64,000 nucleotides of DNA. Source: CBDCNH01 sp965219015 (lineage in GTDB: Bacteria; Pseudomonadota; Alphaproteobacteria; Rhodobacterales; Rhodobacteraceae). Location: assembly GCA_965219015.1 (NCBI GenBank), contig CBDCNH010000011.1, positions 310,001 to 374,000 of the forward strand. The letters are read 5' to 3'. Below are positions 51,331-59,626 of the stretch, one piece after another. The translations under genes were made by a program, and so were the position numbers. Positions within the stretch are counted from its first letter, which is position 1; each line of letters starts with the position of its first letter. The notes under the pieces are model-generated. The model did not search any database and was not told the DNA's origin. It saw only the letters and a list, made by a program, of their open reading frames with translations.

Positions 51331-52331
51331 GCCGCGACCTCCGCCACCCGGACCGCGCGGCGCTCCCGCACCGACACGAGCGCCGCCTCCGCGAGCACGA
51401 GCGCCGCGACCCCGTCGTGCCCCGTGGTCGGCGGCGGCGTGCCGTCGGTCAGCGCCGCGACGAAGGCCGCGATCTCGGCGGCGTAGGCGGCGGTGTAGCG
51501 CGACATGAAGAAGTCGAGGAGCGGCGGCGCGGTGAAGCCGTCCGCCCCGGCGAGCACCGTCCGCGAGAGGTGCGTGTTGCCGGCCGCGACCATCCCCGCC
51601 GACCCCAGCACCTCGATGCGCTGGTCGTAGCCGTAGGCCGCGCGGCGCGAGTTCGTGATCGTGCAGTGCCGCCCCGAGGCGGTCGTCAGGATCACGTTGG
51701 CGCTGTCGTAGTCGCCGCGCCGGCCGATCTCCGCGTCCACGAGCACGCTCGCGGCCGCGAGCACCGTCTCGACCTCCTCGCCAAGGAGCCAGCGCGCCAC
51801 GTCGAAGTCGTGGATCGTCATGTCGCGGAAGATGCCGCCCGAGCGCTCGATGTAGTCGTAGGGCGGCGGGCCCGGGTCGCGCGAGGTCAGCGTCACCATC
51901 TCGACGCGGCCGATGGACCCCGCGTCGATGGCGGCCTTAAGCGCGCAGAAATCGGGGTCGAAGCGACGCTGGAAGCCCACCATCAGCACGCCCCCCGCGG
52001 CCTCCACCGCCGCGACGCAGGCCCGCGCGCGGGGGATGTCGAGGTCGATCGGCTTCTCGCAGAAGATGCCCTTCCCCGCGGCCGCGAAGCGCTCGATGAG
52101 GTCGGCGTGCGTATCGGTCGGCGTGCAGATCACCACCGCGTCGATGTCGCCCGCGGCCTCGATCGCGTCGATGTCGCGGACCTCGCAGCCCTGCGCGTCA
52201 GCCACGGCGCGCGCCGCCTCGGCGAGCGGGTCGGCGACGGCCACGAGCGCAGCACCCGGGACCGAAGCGATCGCGCGGGCGTGGACCTGTCCGATGCGGC
52301 CGGCGCCGAGGACGGCTAGACTGACGGGCAT
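51327..52331 (-). CDS. iolG: Inositol 2-dehydrogenase
   Basis: First step of inositol breakdown, NAD-dependent oxidation of myo-inositol. 334 residues: Rossmann motif LGAGRIGQVHARAIA, VVICTPTDTHADL, IFCEKPIDLD with the catalytic Lys, and GGIFRDMTIHDFDVARWLLG with the Asp-His pair. ATG 52331. Upstream are tandem hairpin repeats and the SDR remnant. Confidence 0.95.
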   Translation of the reverse strand: MPVSLAVLGAGRIGQVHARAIASVPGAALVAVADPLAEAARAVADAQGCEVRDIDAIEAAGDIDAVVICTPTDTHADLIERFAAAGKGIFCEKPIDLDIPRARACVAAVEAAGGVLMVGFQRRFDPDFCALKAAIDAGSIGRVEMVTLTSRDPGPPPYDYIERSGGIFRDMTIHDFDVARWLLGEEVETVLAAASVLVDAEIGRRGDYDSANVILTTASGRHCTITNSRRAAYGYDQRIEVLGSAGMVAAGNTHLSRTVLAGADGFTAPPLLDFFMSRYTAAYAAEIAAFVAALTDGTPPPTTGHDGVAALVLAEAALVSVRERRAVRVAEVAA

Positions 52332-52352
52332 GGCTGCGACCTTTCCTCTCGT

Positions 52353-52440
52353 CGGGCGAAGCGCCCGCGTCTCTTATCGGGCGAAGCGCCCGCGTCTCTT
52401 ATCGGGCGAAGCGCCCGCATCGGGCGAAGCGCTTGCGATG
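52353..52440. repeat. Tandem GC-rich hairpin repeats upstream of iolG
   Basis: A 25-base unit, CGGGCGAAGCGCCCGCGTCT plus CTTAT, is repeated exactly at 52353-52377 and 52378-52402, then in shortened form at 52403-52420 and 52421-52440. Each copy contains GGGCG-AAG-CGCCC, a small perfect hairpin. The block is within the open frame of the SDR remnant and 22 bases from the iolG start, so it lies in the intergenic mRNA of the minus-strand operon. Confidence 0.85.
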
Positions 52441-52937
52441 GCCCGGTCCACGTCGATCGCGGCGCCCGTCATCACGCCCGACCGAGGCCCCGCGAGGTCG
52501 GCGATGAGCCGCGCCAGTTCGTCCGGCTCCACGAGTTGGCCGACGACCTGCGCCGCCTGGCCCGCGGCGAGCCGGCCGTCGCCGGCGCCGTGCCAGGCAT
52601 GGCGCGCGACACGGCCGATCGCCAGTGCCGGGCCGCGGGCGTGGCCGGCGAAGAGCCGGTCCCTAAGCGCGGCATCGGCAGCGTCGATACCGCCGCGCGC
52701 GCTGTCGCCGGCCGCGGTGACGGGCACATCCACCTTGCCCACGCGCCGCACCGCCTCGTCTCCCATCATGCCGGGCGCGGCCGGGCCCGCCATGTCGCAC
52801 GCAAGGACCGAACCGGCAGGCCCCTCGGCGGCGAGCCGGGCCGCCGCCGCCGCGCCCTTCACCGCGTGGCACCCGGCGACCACCCTGCGTTCGCAGCCCC
52901 CGGCGATGAGCGCGCGCATGTCACGCGGCGTCGGCAT
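52374..52937 (-). pseudogene. Short-chain dehydrogenase remnant
   Basis: A 187-codon open frame. It keeps SDR islands: the N-terminus RALIAGGCERRVVAGC (from TGGxxxGIG, now without the GxxxGxG pattern), VGKVDVPVTAAGDSARGG (from the VDVLVNNAG motif) and the end VEPDELARLIADLAGPRSG, then TGAAIDVD. The middle with the catalytic Ser and YxxxK is missing, and the length is about 60 residues short. It overlaps the end of the ABC ATPase gene by 17 bases, and its own end is built from the tandem hairpin repeats. I read it as a decayed gene; an intact protein of new function is less likely. Confidence 0.6.
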
Positions 52938-53751
52938 ATTCGGCCTGCGTCTTCGCCCCGGTGATGTAGGACACCACGTCCTGACCGTCCGTCTCGTCGC
53001 GGCGGAGGTTCGCGACGACGCGCCCGCGGCGCCACACGACGATGCGGTCGCAGAGGTCCATCACCTGCCGCATGTTGTGGCTGATGAGGATCAGGGGCTC
53101 GCCCTGCGCCTTCAGCGTCCGGATGATCGTCTCGACCTGCGCCGTCTCCTGCACCCCGAGCGCCGCCGTGGGCTCGTCCATGATCGTGAGCTTCGAGTGG
53201 AACGTCGCCGTCCGCGCGATCGCCACGCACTGCCGCTGGCCGCCCGACATGTGCTGGATCGTGCTCCGGATGTTGGGGATCTTCACGCCGGTCTTCTCCA
53301 GCCCGCGCAGCGTCGCCTCGCGCATCCCGCGGTAGTCGAGGATCGAGAACGGCCCGAGGTTGAGGAGGATCTTCTCGCGCCCGAGAAAGAGGTTGTCCGG
53401 CACGTCGAGGTGGTCCGCGAGCGCCAGCGTCTGGAACACCGTCTCGATCCCCGCCTCGCGCGCCTCGAGCGGCCCCGCGAACTCGACGTAGCCGCCGTCG
53501 AACCAGATGCGGCCCGACGTGCGCTGCTCGACGGCGGTGATCTGGCGCACGAAGGTGGACTTGCCCGCGCCGTTGTCGCCCATGATCGCCACGTGCTCGC
53601 CGCGCCGGATCTCGAAGTCGCAGCCGACGAGGGCATGGACCCCGCCGTAGTGCTTCGTCAGCGCCTCGGTCCTGAGCACGACGTCGCCCGTCGGCTCGGG
53701 GCGCGGCGGCGGCGCGGCGGGCGGCACGTCGGTCGCGAGGTCGGTGGCCAT
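52921..53751 (-). CDS. Sugar ABC transporter ATP-binding protein (inositol-type, FrcA-like)
   Basis: A single-domain ATPase of 276 residues, unlike the double-domain RbsA kind. Walker A GDNGAGKSTFVRQ, signature MSGGQRQCVAIART (about residues 165-178), Walker B LTIMDEPTAALG, switch His in LILISHNM. Start ATG 53751 follows GAAGGGAGAG. It is last in the SBP-permease-ATPase set on the minus strand, in the inositol locus, so it likely powers inositol uptake. Confidence 0.93.
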   Translation of the reverse strand: MATDLATDVPPAAPPPRPEPTGDVVLRTEALTKHYGGVHALVGCDFEIRRGEHVAIMGDNGAGKSTFVRQITAVEQRTSGRIWFDGGYVEFAGPLEAREAGIETVFQTLALADHLDVPDNLFLGREKILLNLGPFSILDYRGMREATLRGLEKTGVKIPNIRSTIQHMSGGQRQCVAIARTATFHSKLTIMDEPTAALGVQETAQVETIIRTLKAQGEPLILISHNMRQVMDLCDRIVVWRRGRVVANLRRDETDGQDVVSYITGAKTQAEYADAA

Positions 53752-53762
53752 CGTCTCTCCCT

Positions 53763-54839
53763 TCAGGATCGGAGCGCCGCGCGGCGCTGGCGCCACTGGT
53801 CGAGCACCACGGCGCCGACGATGATCGCGCCCTTCACCATCTCCTGGTAGTAGGCGTCGAGCCGGAGGAACGTGAAGCCGGAGACGATGACGCCGAAGAT
53901 CATCGCGCCGAGCACCGTGCCGAGGATCGAGCCGCGGCCGCCCTGCAGCGAGATGCCGCCGATCACCGCCATCGCGATCGCGTCGAGCTCGTACATCACG
54001 CCCATCCCGGCCTGCGCGCTGAGGTTCTTCGCGCTGAGCACGATCGCCGCGAGGCCGGCGAGCAGGCCCGCGATGGTGTAGACCATGACCTTGTGGCGGG
54101 CGACCTTGATGCCCGACATCCGCGCCGCGGCCTCGTTCGAGCCGATGGCGTAGGTGTGCTTGCCGTAGACGGTGTAGCGCAGCACGAGGTGGAAGAGCAC
54201 CGCCAGCCCCGCGAAGATCCAGACCGGCGTCATGCCGCTCCCGAGCGCCGCGTAGCCCGGCGTCGGGAACGAGACCGGCTGGCCGGCGGTCCACCATTTC
54301 GCCACGCCGCGCGCCGAGACCATCATGCCGAGCGTCGCGATGAAGGGCGGGATGCCGGTGAAGGCCACGAGAAGCCCGTTGATCGCCCCGGCGAAGAGGC
54401 CGCAGGCGACGGCGACGGCCACCGGGATCAGCACCGGCAGATCGACCCAGCCAAGCCCCGCGAAGACCGCGCGGGTGTTCTCCAGGCCGTTGATCGAGCC
54501 CGCCTGCGCGAAGCTCATGGCGATCATCGCGGCGGCGCCGACCACCGAGCCCGAGGAGAGGTCGATCCCGCCGGTCAGGATCACCTGCGTGACGCCGAGC
54601 GCGATGATGCCGACGATCGAGACCTGCAGGATGATGATCTTCAGCCGCGCGACGTTGAAGATGCCGTCGACGCCGTCGCGCAGGTTGAAGAGAAAGCTGT
54701 CGTGCATCGCCAGCCGGCCGAGCACCTCGAAGGCGATGACGATGACGACGAGCGCGATGAACACCCCCGCCTCGGGCGGCAGCCCGCGCCGCGCCGGGGC
54801 GAAGGCAGGCGCAAGCCTCGTCGGTGCTGTCTCCGCCAT
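53763..54839 (-). CDS. Sugar ABC transporter permease (inositol-type, RbsC/FrcC-like)
   Basis: A 358-residue inner-membrane protein with eight to ten helices of the RbsC family: VILTGGIDLSSGSVVG, NGLLVAFTGIPPFIATLGMM, TVYGKHTYAIGSNEAAARMSGI and the VIGGISLQGGRGSILGTVLG block. Start ATG 54839 with AAGGATG upstream; ATG 54848 in frame is also possible. 11 bases before the ATPase gene. Confidence 0.93.
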   Translation of the reverse strand: MAETAPTRLAPAFAPARRGLPPEAGVFIALVVIVIAFEVLGRLAMHDSFLFNLRDGVDGIFNVARLKIIILQVSIVGIIALGVTQVILTGGIDLSSGSVVGAAAMIAMSFAQAGSINGLENTRAVFAGLGWVDLPVLIPVAVAVACGLFAGAINGLLVAFTGIPPFIATLGMMVSARGVAKWWTAGQPVSFPTPGYAALGSGMTPVWIFAGLAVLFHLVLRYTVYGKHTYAIGSNEAAARMSGIKVARHKVMVYTIAGLLAGLAAIVLSAKNLSAQAGMGVMYELDAIAMAVIGGISLQGGRGSILGTVLGAMIFGVIVSGFTFLRLDAYYQEMVKGAIIVGAVVLDQWRQRRAALRS

Positions 54840-54864
54840 CCCGATCATCCTTGGCCGGTGGTCC

Positions 54865-54891
54865 GGGGGGCGGCCCTGCGCGCCGCCCCCC
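54865..54891 (-). terminator. Hairpin between inositol binding protein and permease
   Basis: GGGGGGCGGC (54865-54874) pairs perfectly with GCCGCCCCCC (54882-54891) around a 7-base loop. There is no U-tract. It lies 11 bases after the SBP stop and likely keeps SBP mRNA more abundant than permease mRNA, as at 23261 in the peptide operon. Confidence 0.5.
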
Positions 54892-54901
54892 TTCGATAGG
54901 G

Positions 54902-55846
54902 TCAGTTCTTGCTGGTGAACTCGGCCATGGTCTCGGGCGTCACGAGCTTGAACGGCACGTAGACCTTTTGCTCCACCGTCTCGCCGCGCGCGAGCGCCAG
55001 CGCCGCGTCGAGCGCGCCCGAGCCCTGCCCCGCCGCGTCCTGGAACACCGTCACGTCGAGATCGCCCGCCGCCATCGCGAGGAGCCCGTCCTGCGTGGCG
55101 TCGATGCCGCCGACGACCACCTCGTCCATCGCCGTGCCCGCGGCCTTCATCGCCTGGATCGCGCCGATCGCCATCTCGTCGTTGTTGGAGATCACCGCGT
55201 CGAACGGCTGGCCGGTCGTGAGCCAGTTCGTCATCAGGTCCTGCGCCTCGTCGCGCGACCAGTTCGCGGTCTGCTTGTCGATCACGGTCAGCTCGACGCC
55301 GCACGTCCCGCCCGCCATCACGTCGGCGATGTCCTGCGTGCGCTGCACCGCGGCCTGGTTCGAGAGCTCGCCCATCATGATGTAGATTTGCGCCGTCGTC
55401 TTGCCGCCCGCAGCGAGCAGCTTGCAGACCTCGGTCGTCTCGAGCGTGCCCGACTCGCGCTCGTCGGACGCGACGAACGCCTGCTTGGCCGGCAGCGTGT
55501 CGACGTTGACGGGCTCGCGGTTCACATAGACGAGCGGCATCCCCGCCGTGTCGGCGGCGTCCGAGATCGCCTGCGTCGCCGAGGTGTCGACCGGGTTGAC
55601 GATGATCGCGTCGACGCCCGAGGCGATGAAGTTCTTGATCTGGTCGAGCTGCCGCGCCACGTCGTTCTGCGCGTCCTCGACCTGCAGCGTCACGCCGTCC
55701 ATGTCGCCCGCCTTGGCGATCATCCCGTTCCTGAGCACCGTCAGGAAGTTGTCGTCGAAGAGCGCCATCGAGACGCCGACGTTCTCGGCCATCGCGGCCG
55801 TCGACAGGAGCGACGCGAGCCCCGCGGCCATCATCGTTCGTTTCAT
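54902..55846 (-). CDS. Sugar ABC transporter substrate-binding protein (inositol-type)
   Basis: A 314-residue periplasmic binding protein of the ribose/galactose family. Signal peptide MKRTMMAAGLASLLSTAAMA, then VGVSMALFDDNFLTVLRNGM, ASGVDAIIVNPVDTSATQ, PLVYVNREP, FDAVISNNDEMAIGAIQAM and VVVGGIDATQDGL. Start ATG 55846 with GGAGGA 4 bases upstream. Neighbours point to inositol as ligand. First gene of the transporter set. Confidence 0.94.
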   Translation of the reverse strand: MKRTMMAAGLASLLSTAAMAENVGVSMALFDDNFLTVLRNGMIAKAGDMDGVTLQVEDAQNDVARQLDQIKNFIASGVDAIIVNPVDTSATQAISDAADTAGMPLVYVNREPVNVDTLPAKQAFVASDERESGTLETTEVCKLLAAGGKTTAQIYIMMGELSNQAAVQRTQDIADVMAGGTCGVELTVIDKQTANWSRDEAQDLMTNWLTTGQPFDAVISNNDEMAIGAIQAMKAAGTAMDEVVVGGIDATQDGLLAMAAGDLDVTVFQDAAGQGSGALDAALALARGETVEQKVYVPFKLVTPETMAEFTSKN

Positions 55847-55920
55847 CGTATCCTCCTCCAAGCGGTGTCCGGCGCACCTGATGTCACGGGCCGGATGTCT
55901 CGCCCTGCGACGAGGCGGGT

Positions 55921-56742
55921 TCATGCGCCCGCCTTCGCCACCGACGTGTCGATGAAGCGCATGGTCTCCCGAAGCGCCGCTTCGGGATCGGCGAGCGCGT
56001 GAACCTCGGGCGAAAAGGCCTCGATCGAGATCGGACCGGCGTAGCCCGCGCGCCGCAGCGCCGCGATCTGCGCGACCGTCCCGAGGCGGTCGGCGCCGTC
56101 CACCAGCACGCGGTGGGCGTCGGCGATGTCCTCGAGAGCGGGCCCCGGATCGGTGACGCCCGAGACATGCACGATCCCCGTCCGCTCCGCGAAGAGCGCG
56201 CCGCCACCCGCGAGATGATGGTGGAACGTGTCGTGCACGAGCCGGAACACGCCGGCGCCTCCCGCGGCGTCGATCAGCGCCAGCGTCTCGGCCTTGTCGG
56301 CGAGGGACGAGGTGCGCGGAAAGCCGAGCGGCTCGACGAGGGCCGTCATGCCCGCGTCCCCGAGCACCGGCTTGATGGCGGCGAGCGCCTCGCGCACGTT
56401 TTCCTGCCGCACGCCGTCCGCCATGCCCTGCCCGTCGTTGCGCGGGATCAGGCAGATCGTCTCGGCGCCGCAGGCGACGGCGGTGTCGACGAGCGCCCGG
56501 ACCTCGCCGGCGACGGCGTCCGACCAGGCGTTGAAGGGGTAGACCTGCGACAGGCCGACGATCCTGAGCCCCGCCTCCGCCGCGCGCGCGCCGACCGCCT
56601 CGGGTGCGGCGCCATCGAAGAGCAGCCCGCCGAGGTCGTTGCGGAGCTCGACGCCGACGCAGCCGAGCGACGCCGCCAGCGCGAAGAACGCCTCGAGGCC
56701 GAGCCGCGGCGCCGTCATCTGGTTGAGCGCGAATGGCAGCAT
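55921..56742 (-). CDS. Sugar phosphate isomerase/epimerase (IolI/MocC-like TIM barrel)
   Basis: 273 residues, AP-endonuclease-2 type barrel. Seen: FALNQMTAPRLGLEAFFALA, VGVELRNDLGGLLFDG, YPFNAWSDAVAGEVRALVDTA, ALVEPLGFPRTSSLADKAET with the metal Glu, VHDTFHHHLAGGG, and SIEAFSPEVHAL. It resembles IolI (inosose isomerase) and rhizobial MocC; the exact reaction is uncertain. An IolR-type operator lies 41 bases upstream of the start. Confidence 0.88.
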   Translation of the reverse strand: MLPFALNQMTAPRLGLEAFFALAASLGCVGVELRNDLGGLLFDGAAPEAVGARAAEAGLRIVGLSQVYPFNAWSDAVAGEVRALVDTAVACGAETICLIPRNDGQGMADGVRQENVREALAAIKPVLGDAGMTALVEPLGFPRTSSLADKAETLALIDAAGGAGVFRLVHDTFHHHLAGGGALFAERTGIVHVSGVTDPGPALEDIADAHRVLVDGADRLGTVAQIAALRRAGYAGPISIEAFSPEVHALADPEAALRETMRFIDTSVAKAGA

Positions 56743-56782
56743 GGCGCGTTCGATGCCCCCGTCAATTGCGCCCCCGTCGTCC

Positions 56783-56797
56783 TGGAACGAATATTCC
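56783..56797. promoter_or_regulatory. IolR-type operator upstream of the IolI-like gene
   Basis: TGGAACGAATATTCC contains GGAA-CGAATA-TTCC, an exact GGAA-N6-TTCC, the pattern known for IolR (RpiR family) in Caulobacter and Sinorhizobium. The same 15-mer with one change is at 57734. It lies between the RpiR-family gene end (56828) and the IolI-like start (56742), so it fits control of that gene by the neighbouring regulator. Confidence 0.7.
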
Positions 56798-56827
56798 GCG
56801 GGCACGCGTGTCGCAAGCCCAATCTCG

Positions 56828-57694
56828 TCACGACCGCGCCGCACCCACCGCCACCGCGAGCGCCGTCGCGAGCGTGAGCGTCGCCGCGAGCGCCCTGAAC
56901 GCACCGACGTCGACCTCGCGCACCCAGAGCGTCTCGCCCGGCATGCCGGCGATCGGGCTGTCGGCGCCGTCGGTGATGCCGACCACGGGCACGCCGCGCT
57001 CCGCCGCATGGCCGGCCAGCCGTACCGCCTCGTCGGAGTAGGGCGCGACGGTGACGACGATGGCGACATCGCCCGGACGGACCGCGCTCGCGGCCTCGAG
57101 CCCGCCCGGCGCCGCATGCAGCACGACCGGGATCTGCATCTTCTCGAACACGTAGGAAAGGTAGCTCGCGACCGGAAACGACCGCCGCAGGCCGACGAGA
57201 TGCACCGTCCGCGCCGCGCCGAGGAGCGCCACCGCACGCTCGAAGGCGCTGTAGTCCAGCGTTTCTGCGAGAAGATGCAAGGACTTGTGACCCGCGCCCA
57301 CGAAATCGAGCAAGAGCGGCGCGGTCCCGCCTCCGCGCGTGTGCATCCGCTCGAGCCGCGTCGCGTAGTCCGGCCAGCGCTCGGCATAGTCGTGCCGGAA
57401 GAGCCGCTGCATCTCCGAGTAGCCCGAAAAACCGATGACCTGGCAGAACCGCATCAGCGCCGACGGCCGGACCCCCGCTCCCGCCGCGAGCGCCGCCACG
57501 GTCGAGACGGCGATGCGCTCGGGATGCTTCAGGAGGTGGTCGGCGCATTGCGCCAGACGCCTCGGCAGCGACGGCAGGACGGCCAGAACCCGGGCGCGCA
57601 CCTCGTCGGCGGTCGCGGGCGGCCGGACAGGCATCTTCGTGTCGGGCATGGCGGTCTCAGGCATCTCGGTCTCGGGCATGGCGGTCTCGGGCAT
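56828..57694 (-). CDS. iolR: RpiR/MurR family transcriptional regulator, probable IolR
   Basis: 288 residues. N-terminal RpiR helix-turn-helix (LAQCADHLLKHPERIAVSTVAALAAGAGVRPSALMRFCQVIGF in two parts) and a C-terminal SIS sugar-binding domain (VHLVGLRRSFPVASYLSYVFEK, then VVTVAPYSDEAVRLAGHAAERG and VPVVGITDGADSPIAG). The N-terminus has four copies of a five-residue unit (MPETA, MPETE, MPETA, MPDTK). The start ATG 57694 has GGAGG upstream; each repeat adds another ATG. The inositol locus and the GGAA-N6-TTCC sites on both sides support IolR. Confidence 0.88.
   Translation of the reverse strand: MPETAMPETEMPETAMPDTKMPVRPPATADEVRARVLAVLPSLPRRLAQCADHLLKHPERIAVSTVAALAAGAGVRPSALMRFCQVIGFSGYSEMQRLFRHDYAERWPDYATRLERMHTRGGGTAPLLLDFVGAGHKSLHLLAETLDYSAFERAVALLGAARTVHLVGLRRSFPVASYLSYVFEKMQIPVVLHAAPGGLEAASAVRPGDVAIVVTVAPYSDEAVRLAGHAAERGVPVVGITDGADSPIAGMPGETLWVREVDVGAFRALAATLTLATALAVAVGAARS
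57635..57694 (-). repeat. 15-base tandem repeat at the start of the RpiR gene
   Basis: Four units of about ATGCCCGAGACCGCC code for MPETA-like blocks. The unit is a multiple of three, so copy number changes would not shift the frame, but each unit carries an ATG. Confidence 0.8.
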
Positions 57695-57733
57695 GGCGCC
57701 TCCATGACATCTGCCGATAGGGGCTACACCGAA

Positions 57734-57748
57734 TGGAACGAATATGCC
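57734..57748. promoter_or_regulatory. IolR-type operator in the rpiR/dehydrogenase divergent promoter
   Basis: TGGAACGAATATGCC matches the 56783 site at 14 of 15 positions (GGAA-CGAATA-TGCC, one base off the palindrome). It lies 39 bases upstream of the rpiR start and 51 bases before the dehydrogenase start, fitting control of both. Confidence 0.65.
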
Positions 57749-57799
57749 AAGGCTGTTGCGGCCGCATCCGTGTCGGCCGCGGATGCGGGAGACCGGCGC

Positions 57800-58966
57800 A
57801 TGATCCACGGCGAACGACGGGCGCCGATCCGCTGGGCGATGGTCGGCGGCGGACGGGGCAGCCAGATCGGCCACGTGCACCGCGCGGCGGCGCTCCGCGA
57901 CCGCGCCTTCGATCTCCTGGCGGGCGCATTCGACCTCGACCCTGCCCGTGGCCGCGCCTTCGGCATCGACCTCGGGCTCGATCCCGAACGCTGCTATCCG
58001 ACGTACGTCGAGCTTTTCGCCGCCGAGGCCCGGCGCCCGGACGGCATCGGGGCGGTGTCGATCGCCACCGCCAACGCCACGCACTACCGGATCGCCCGCG
58101 CAGCACTCGAGGCGGGGTTGCACGTCATCTGCGAGAAGCCCCTCACCACGACCCTTGCGGACGCCGAGGCGCTGGCGACGCTCGCCGCCGCGAGACACCG
58201 CGTCGTCGGCATGGCCTACGGCTACGCGGGCTACCCGATGATCGAGCAGGCGCGCGCGATGGTGGCGGCGGGCGCGCTCGGGCGGATCCGGCTCGTGAAC
58301 CTCCAGTTCGCGCACGGCTTTCACGCGGCCCCGGTCGAGGCGACGGACCCCGCCCTGCGCTGGCGCGTCGACCCCGCGCACGCGGGGCCGAGCTACGTCC
58401 TCGGCGACCTCGGCACCCACCCCCTCTACATCTCGCAGGTGATCTGCCCGGACCTCAGGATCAGGCGGCTGATGTGCGCCCGGCAGAGCTTCGTCGCCTC
58501 CCGCGCCCCCCTCGAGGACAACGCGATCACGCTGATGGAGTACGACGGCGGCGCCTTCGGCACGCTCTGGTCGAGCGCGGTCAACGCAGGTGCCACGCAC
58601 AGCCAGAAGGTGCGGATCATCGGCGAGACGGCGAGCCTCGAATGGTGGGACGAGCATCCGAACCAGCTTCGCCACGAGATCCAGGGCGAGCCGGCACGCA
58701 TCCTCGATCGCGGCATGGGCTATCTGCACCCCGAGGCGCGTGCCGACGACCGCATCAGCGCGGGCCATCCCGAGGGGCTCTTCGAGGCCTGGGCCAACCT
58801 CTACGGCCGCTTCGCCGCGGCGATGACCGCCACGGACCAGGGCGACACGACGCGGCTCGCGAGCTTGCGCTACCCGGACATCGCCGCCGGGGTCGAGGGA
58901 GTTCGCTGGGTCGAAGAGTGCGTCCGCTCTGCCGACCAAAACGGTGCCTGGGTGGATTATAAGTGA
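57800..58966 (+). CDS. Gfo/Idh/MocA family oxidoreductase
   Basis: 388 residues with an NAD(P) Rossmann domain (IRWAMVGGGRGSQIGHVHR, ATANATHYRIA, VICEKPLTTTLADAEAL with the catalytic Lys) and a C-terminal substrate domain (SYVLGDLGTHPLYISQVI with the conserved His). It is not iolG itself; relatives in inositol loci act on other inositol isomers or scyllo-inosose, so an inositol stereoisomer dehydrogenase is likely but unproven. Start ATG 57800 after GGGAGACC; an upstream ATG at 57704 would span the operator. Divergent from rpiR. Confidence 0.88.
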   Translation: MIHGERRAPIRWAMVGGGRGSQIGHVHRAAALRDRAFDLLAGAFDLDPARGRAFGIDLGLDPERCYPTYVELFAAEARRPDGIGAVSIATANATHYRIARAALEAGLHVICEKPLTTTLADAEALATLAAARHRVVGMAYGYAGYPMIEQARAMVAAGALGRIRLVNLQFAHGFHAAPVEATDPALRWRVDPAHAGPSYVLGDLGTHPLYISQVICPDLRIRRLMCARQSFVASRAPLEDNAITLMEYDGGAFGTLWSSAVNAGATHSQKVRIIGETASLEWWDEHPNQLRHEIQGEPARILDRGMGYLHPEARADDRISAGHPEGLFEAWANLYGRFAAAMTATDQGDTTRLASLRYPDIAAGVEGVRWVEECVRSADQNGAWVDYK

Positions 58967-58987
58967 GATTTTAGCTTGTTACGGCAT

Positions 58988-59012
58988 GAAGCTCGCGTGT
59001 TCGACGAGCTTC
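58988..59012. terminator. Hairpin in the convergent gap before ureG
   Basis: GAAGCTCG (58988-58995) pairs with CGAGCTTC (59005-59012). It lies between the stops of the dehydrogenase (+) and ureG (-) and could end both. No strong U-tract is present on either side. Confidence 0.35.
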
Positions 59013-59017
59013 GCCGT

Positions 59018-59626
59018 CTAAAGCCCTCCCGCCGCGCGCAGAAACGCCGCCACCTCCATGCCTCCGATGCCGGAGCGGAGGCTCGCCATCACCACGGGGA
59101 GCGCCCCGCGCGCGGCCCGCGCATCCGCCTCGAGGCGCGCCGCATCGACGCCGACATGCGGCGCGAGGTCGGTCTTGTTGACGACGAGGAGGTCCGAGCG
59201 CGTCAGCCCCGGTCCGCGTTTCCGCGGGATGTCCTGGCCTGCCGCCGTGTCGATGACGTAGATCGTGAGGTCCGCGAGTTCGGGCGAGAACGTCGCCGCG
59301 AGGTTGTCCCCGCCCGACTCGATGAGCACGAGGTCGAGGTCCGGGATCGCGCGCCGCAGGTCGGCGATGGCGGCGAGGTTGATCGAGGCGTCCTCGCGGA
59401 TCGCGGTGTGCGGGCAGCCGCCGGTCTCGACGCCGCGGATGCGCGCCATCGGCAGCGCCTGCGCGCGCATCAGGAACTCGGCGTCCTCCTGCGTGTAGAT
59501 GTCGTTGGTCACGACCGCGACCGAATGGGTGTCGCGGAACGCCCGGCAGAGCGCCTCCGTGAGCGTCGTCTTGCCCGCGCCGACCGGCCCGCCGATGCCG
59601 ACGCGGAGGGGTCCGTGGCGGCTCAC
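59018..59626 (-). CDS. ureG: Urease accessory protein UreG (GTPase)
   Basis: It drives nickel insertion into urease by GTP hydrolysis. 202 residues: P-loop GIGGPVGAGKTTLTEAL near the N-terminus, TNDIYTQEDAEFL, GVETGGCPHTAIREDASIN with the nickel Cys-Pro-His, LIESGGDNLAATFSPEL and LLVVNKTDLAP. The start is GTG 59626, overlapping the ureF stop (GTGA). Last gene of the operon. Confidence 0.95.
   Translation of the reverse strand: MSRHGPLRVGIGGPVGAGKTTLTEALCRAFRDTHSVAVVTNDIYTQEDAEFLMRAQALPMARIRGVETGGCPHTAIREDASINLAAIADLRRAIPDLDLVLIESGGDNLAATFSPELADLTIYVIDTAAGQDIPRKRGPGLTRSDLLVVNKTDLAPHVGVDAARLEADARAARGALPVVMASLRSGIGGMEVAAFLRAAGGL

Noticed and set aside
52353..52440. Possible CRISPR array
   Set aside because: The 25-base units are directly adjacent with no spacers, and no cas gene is nearby.
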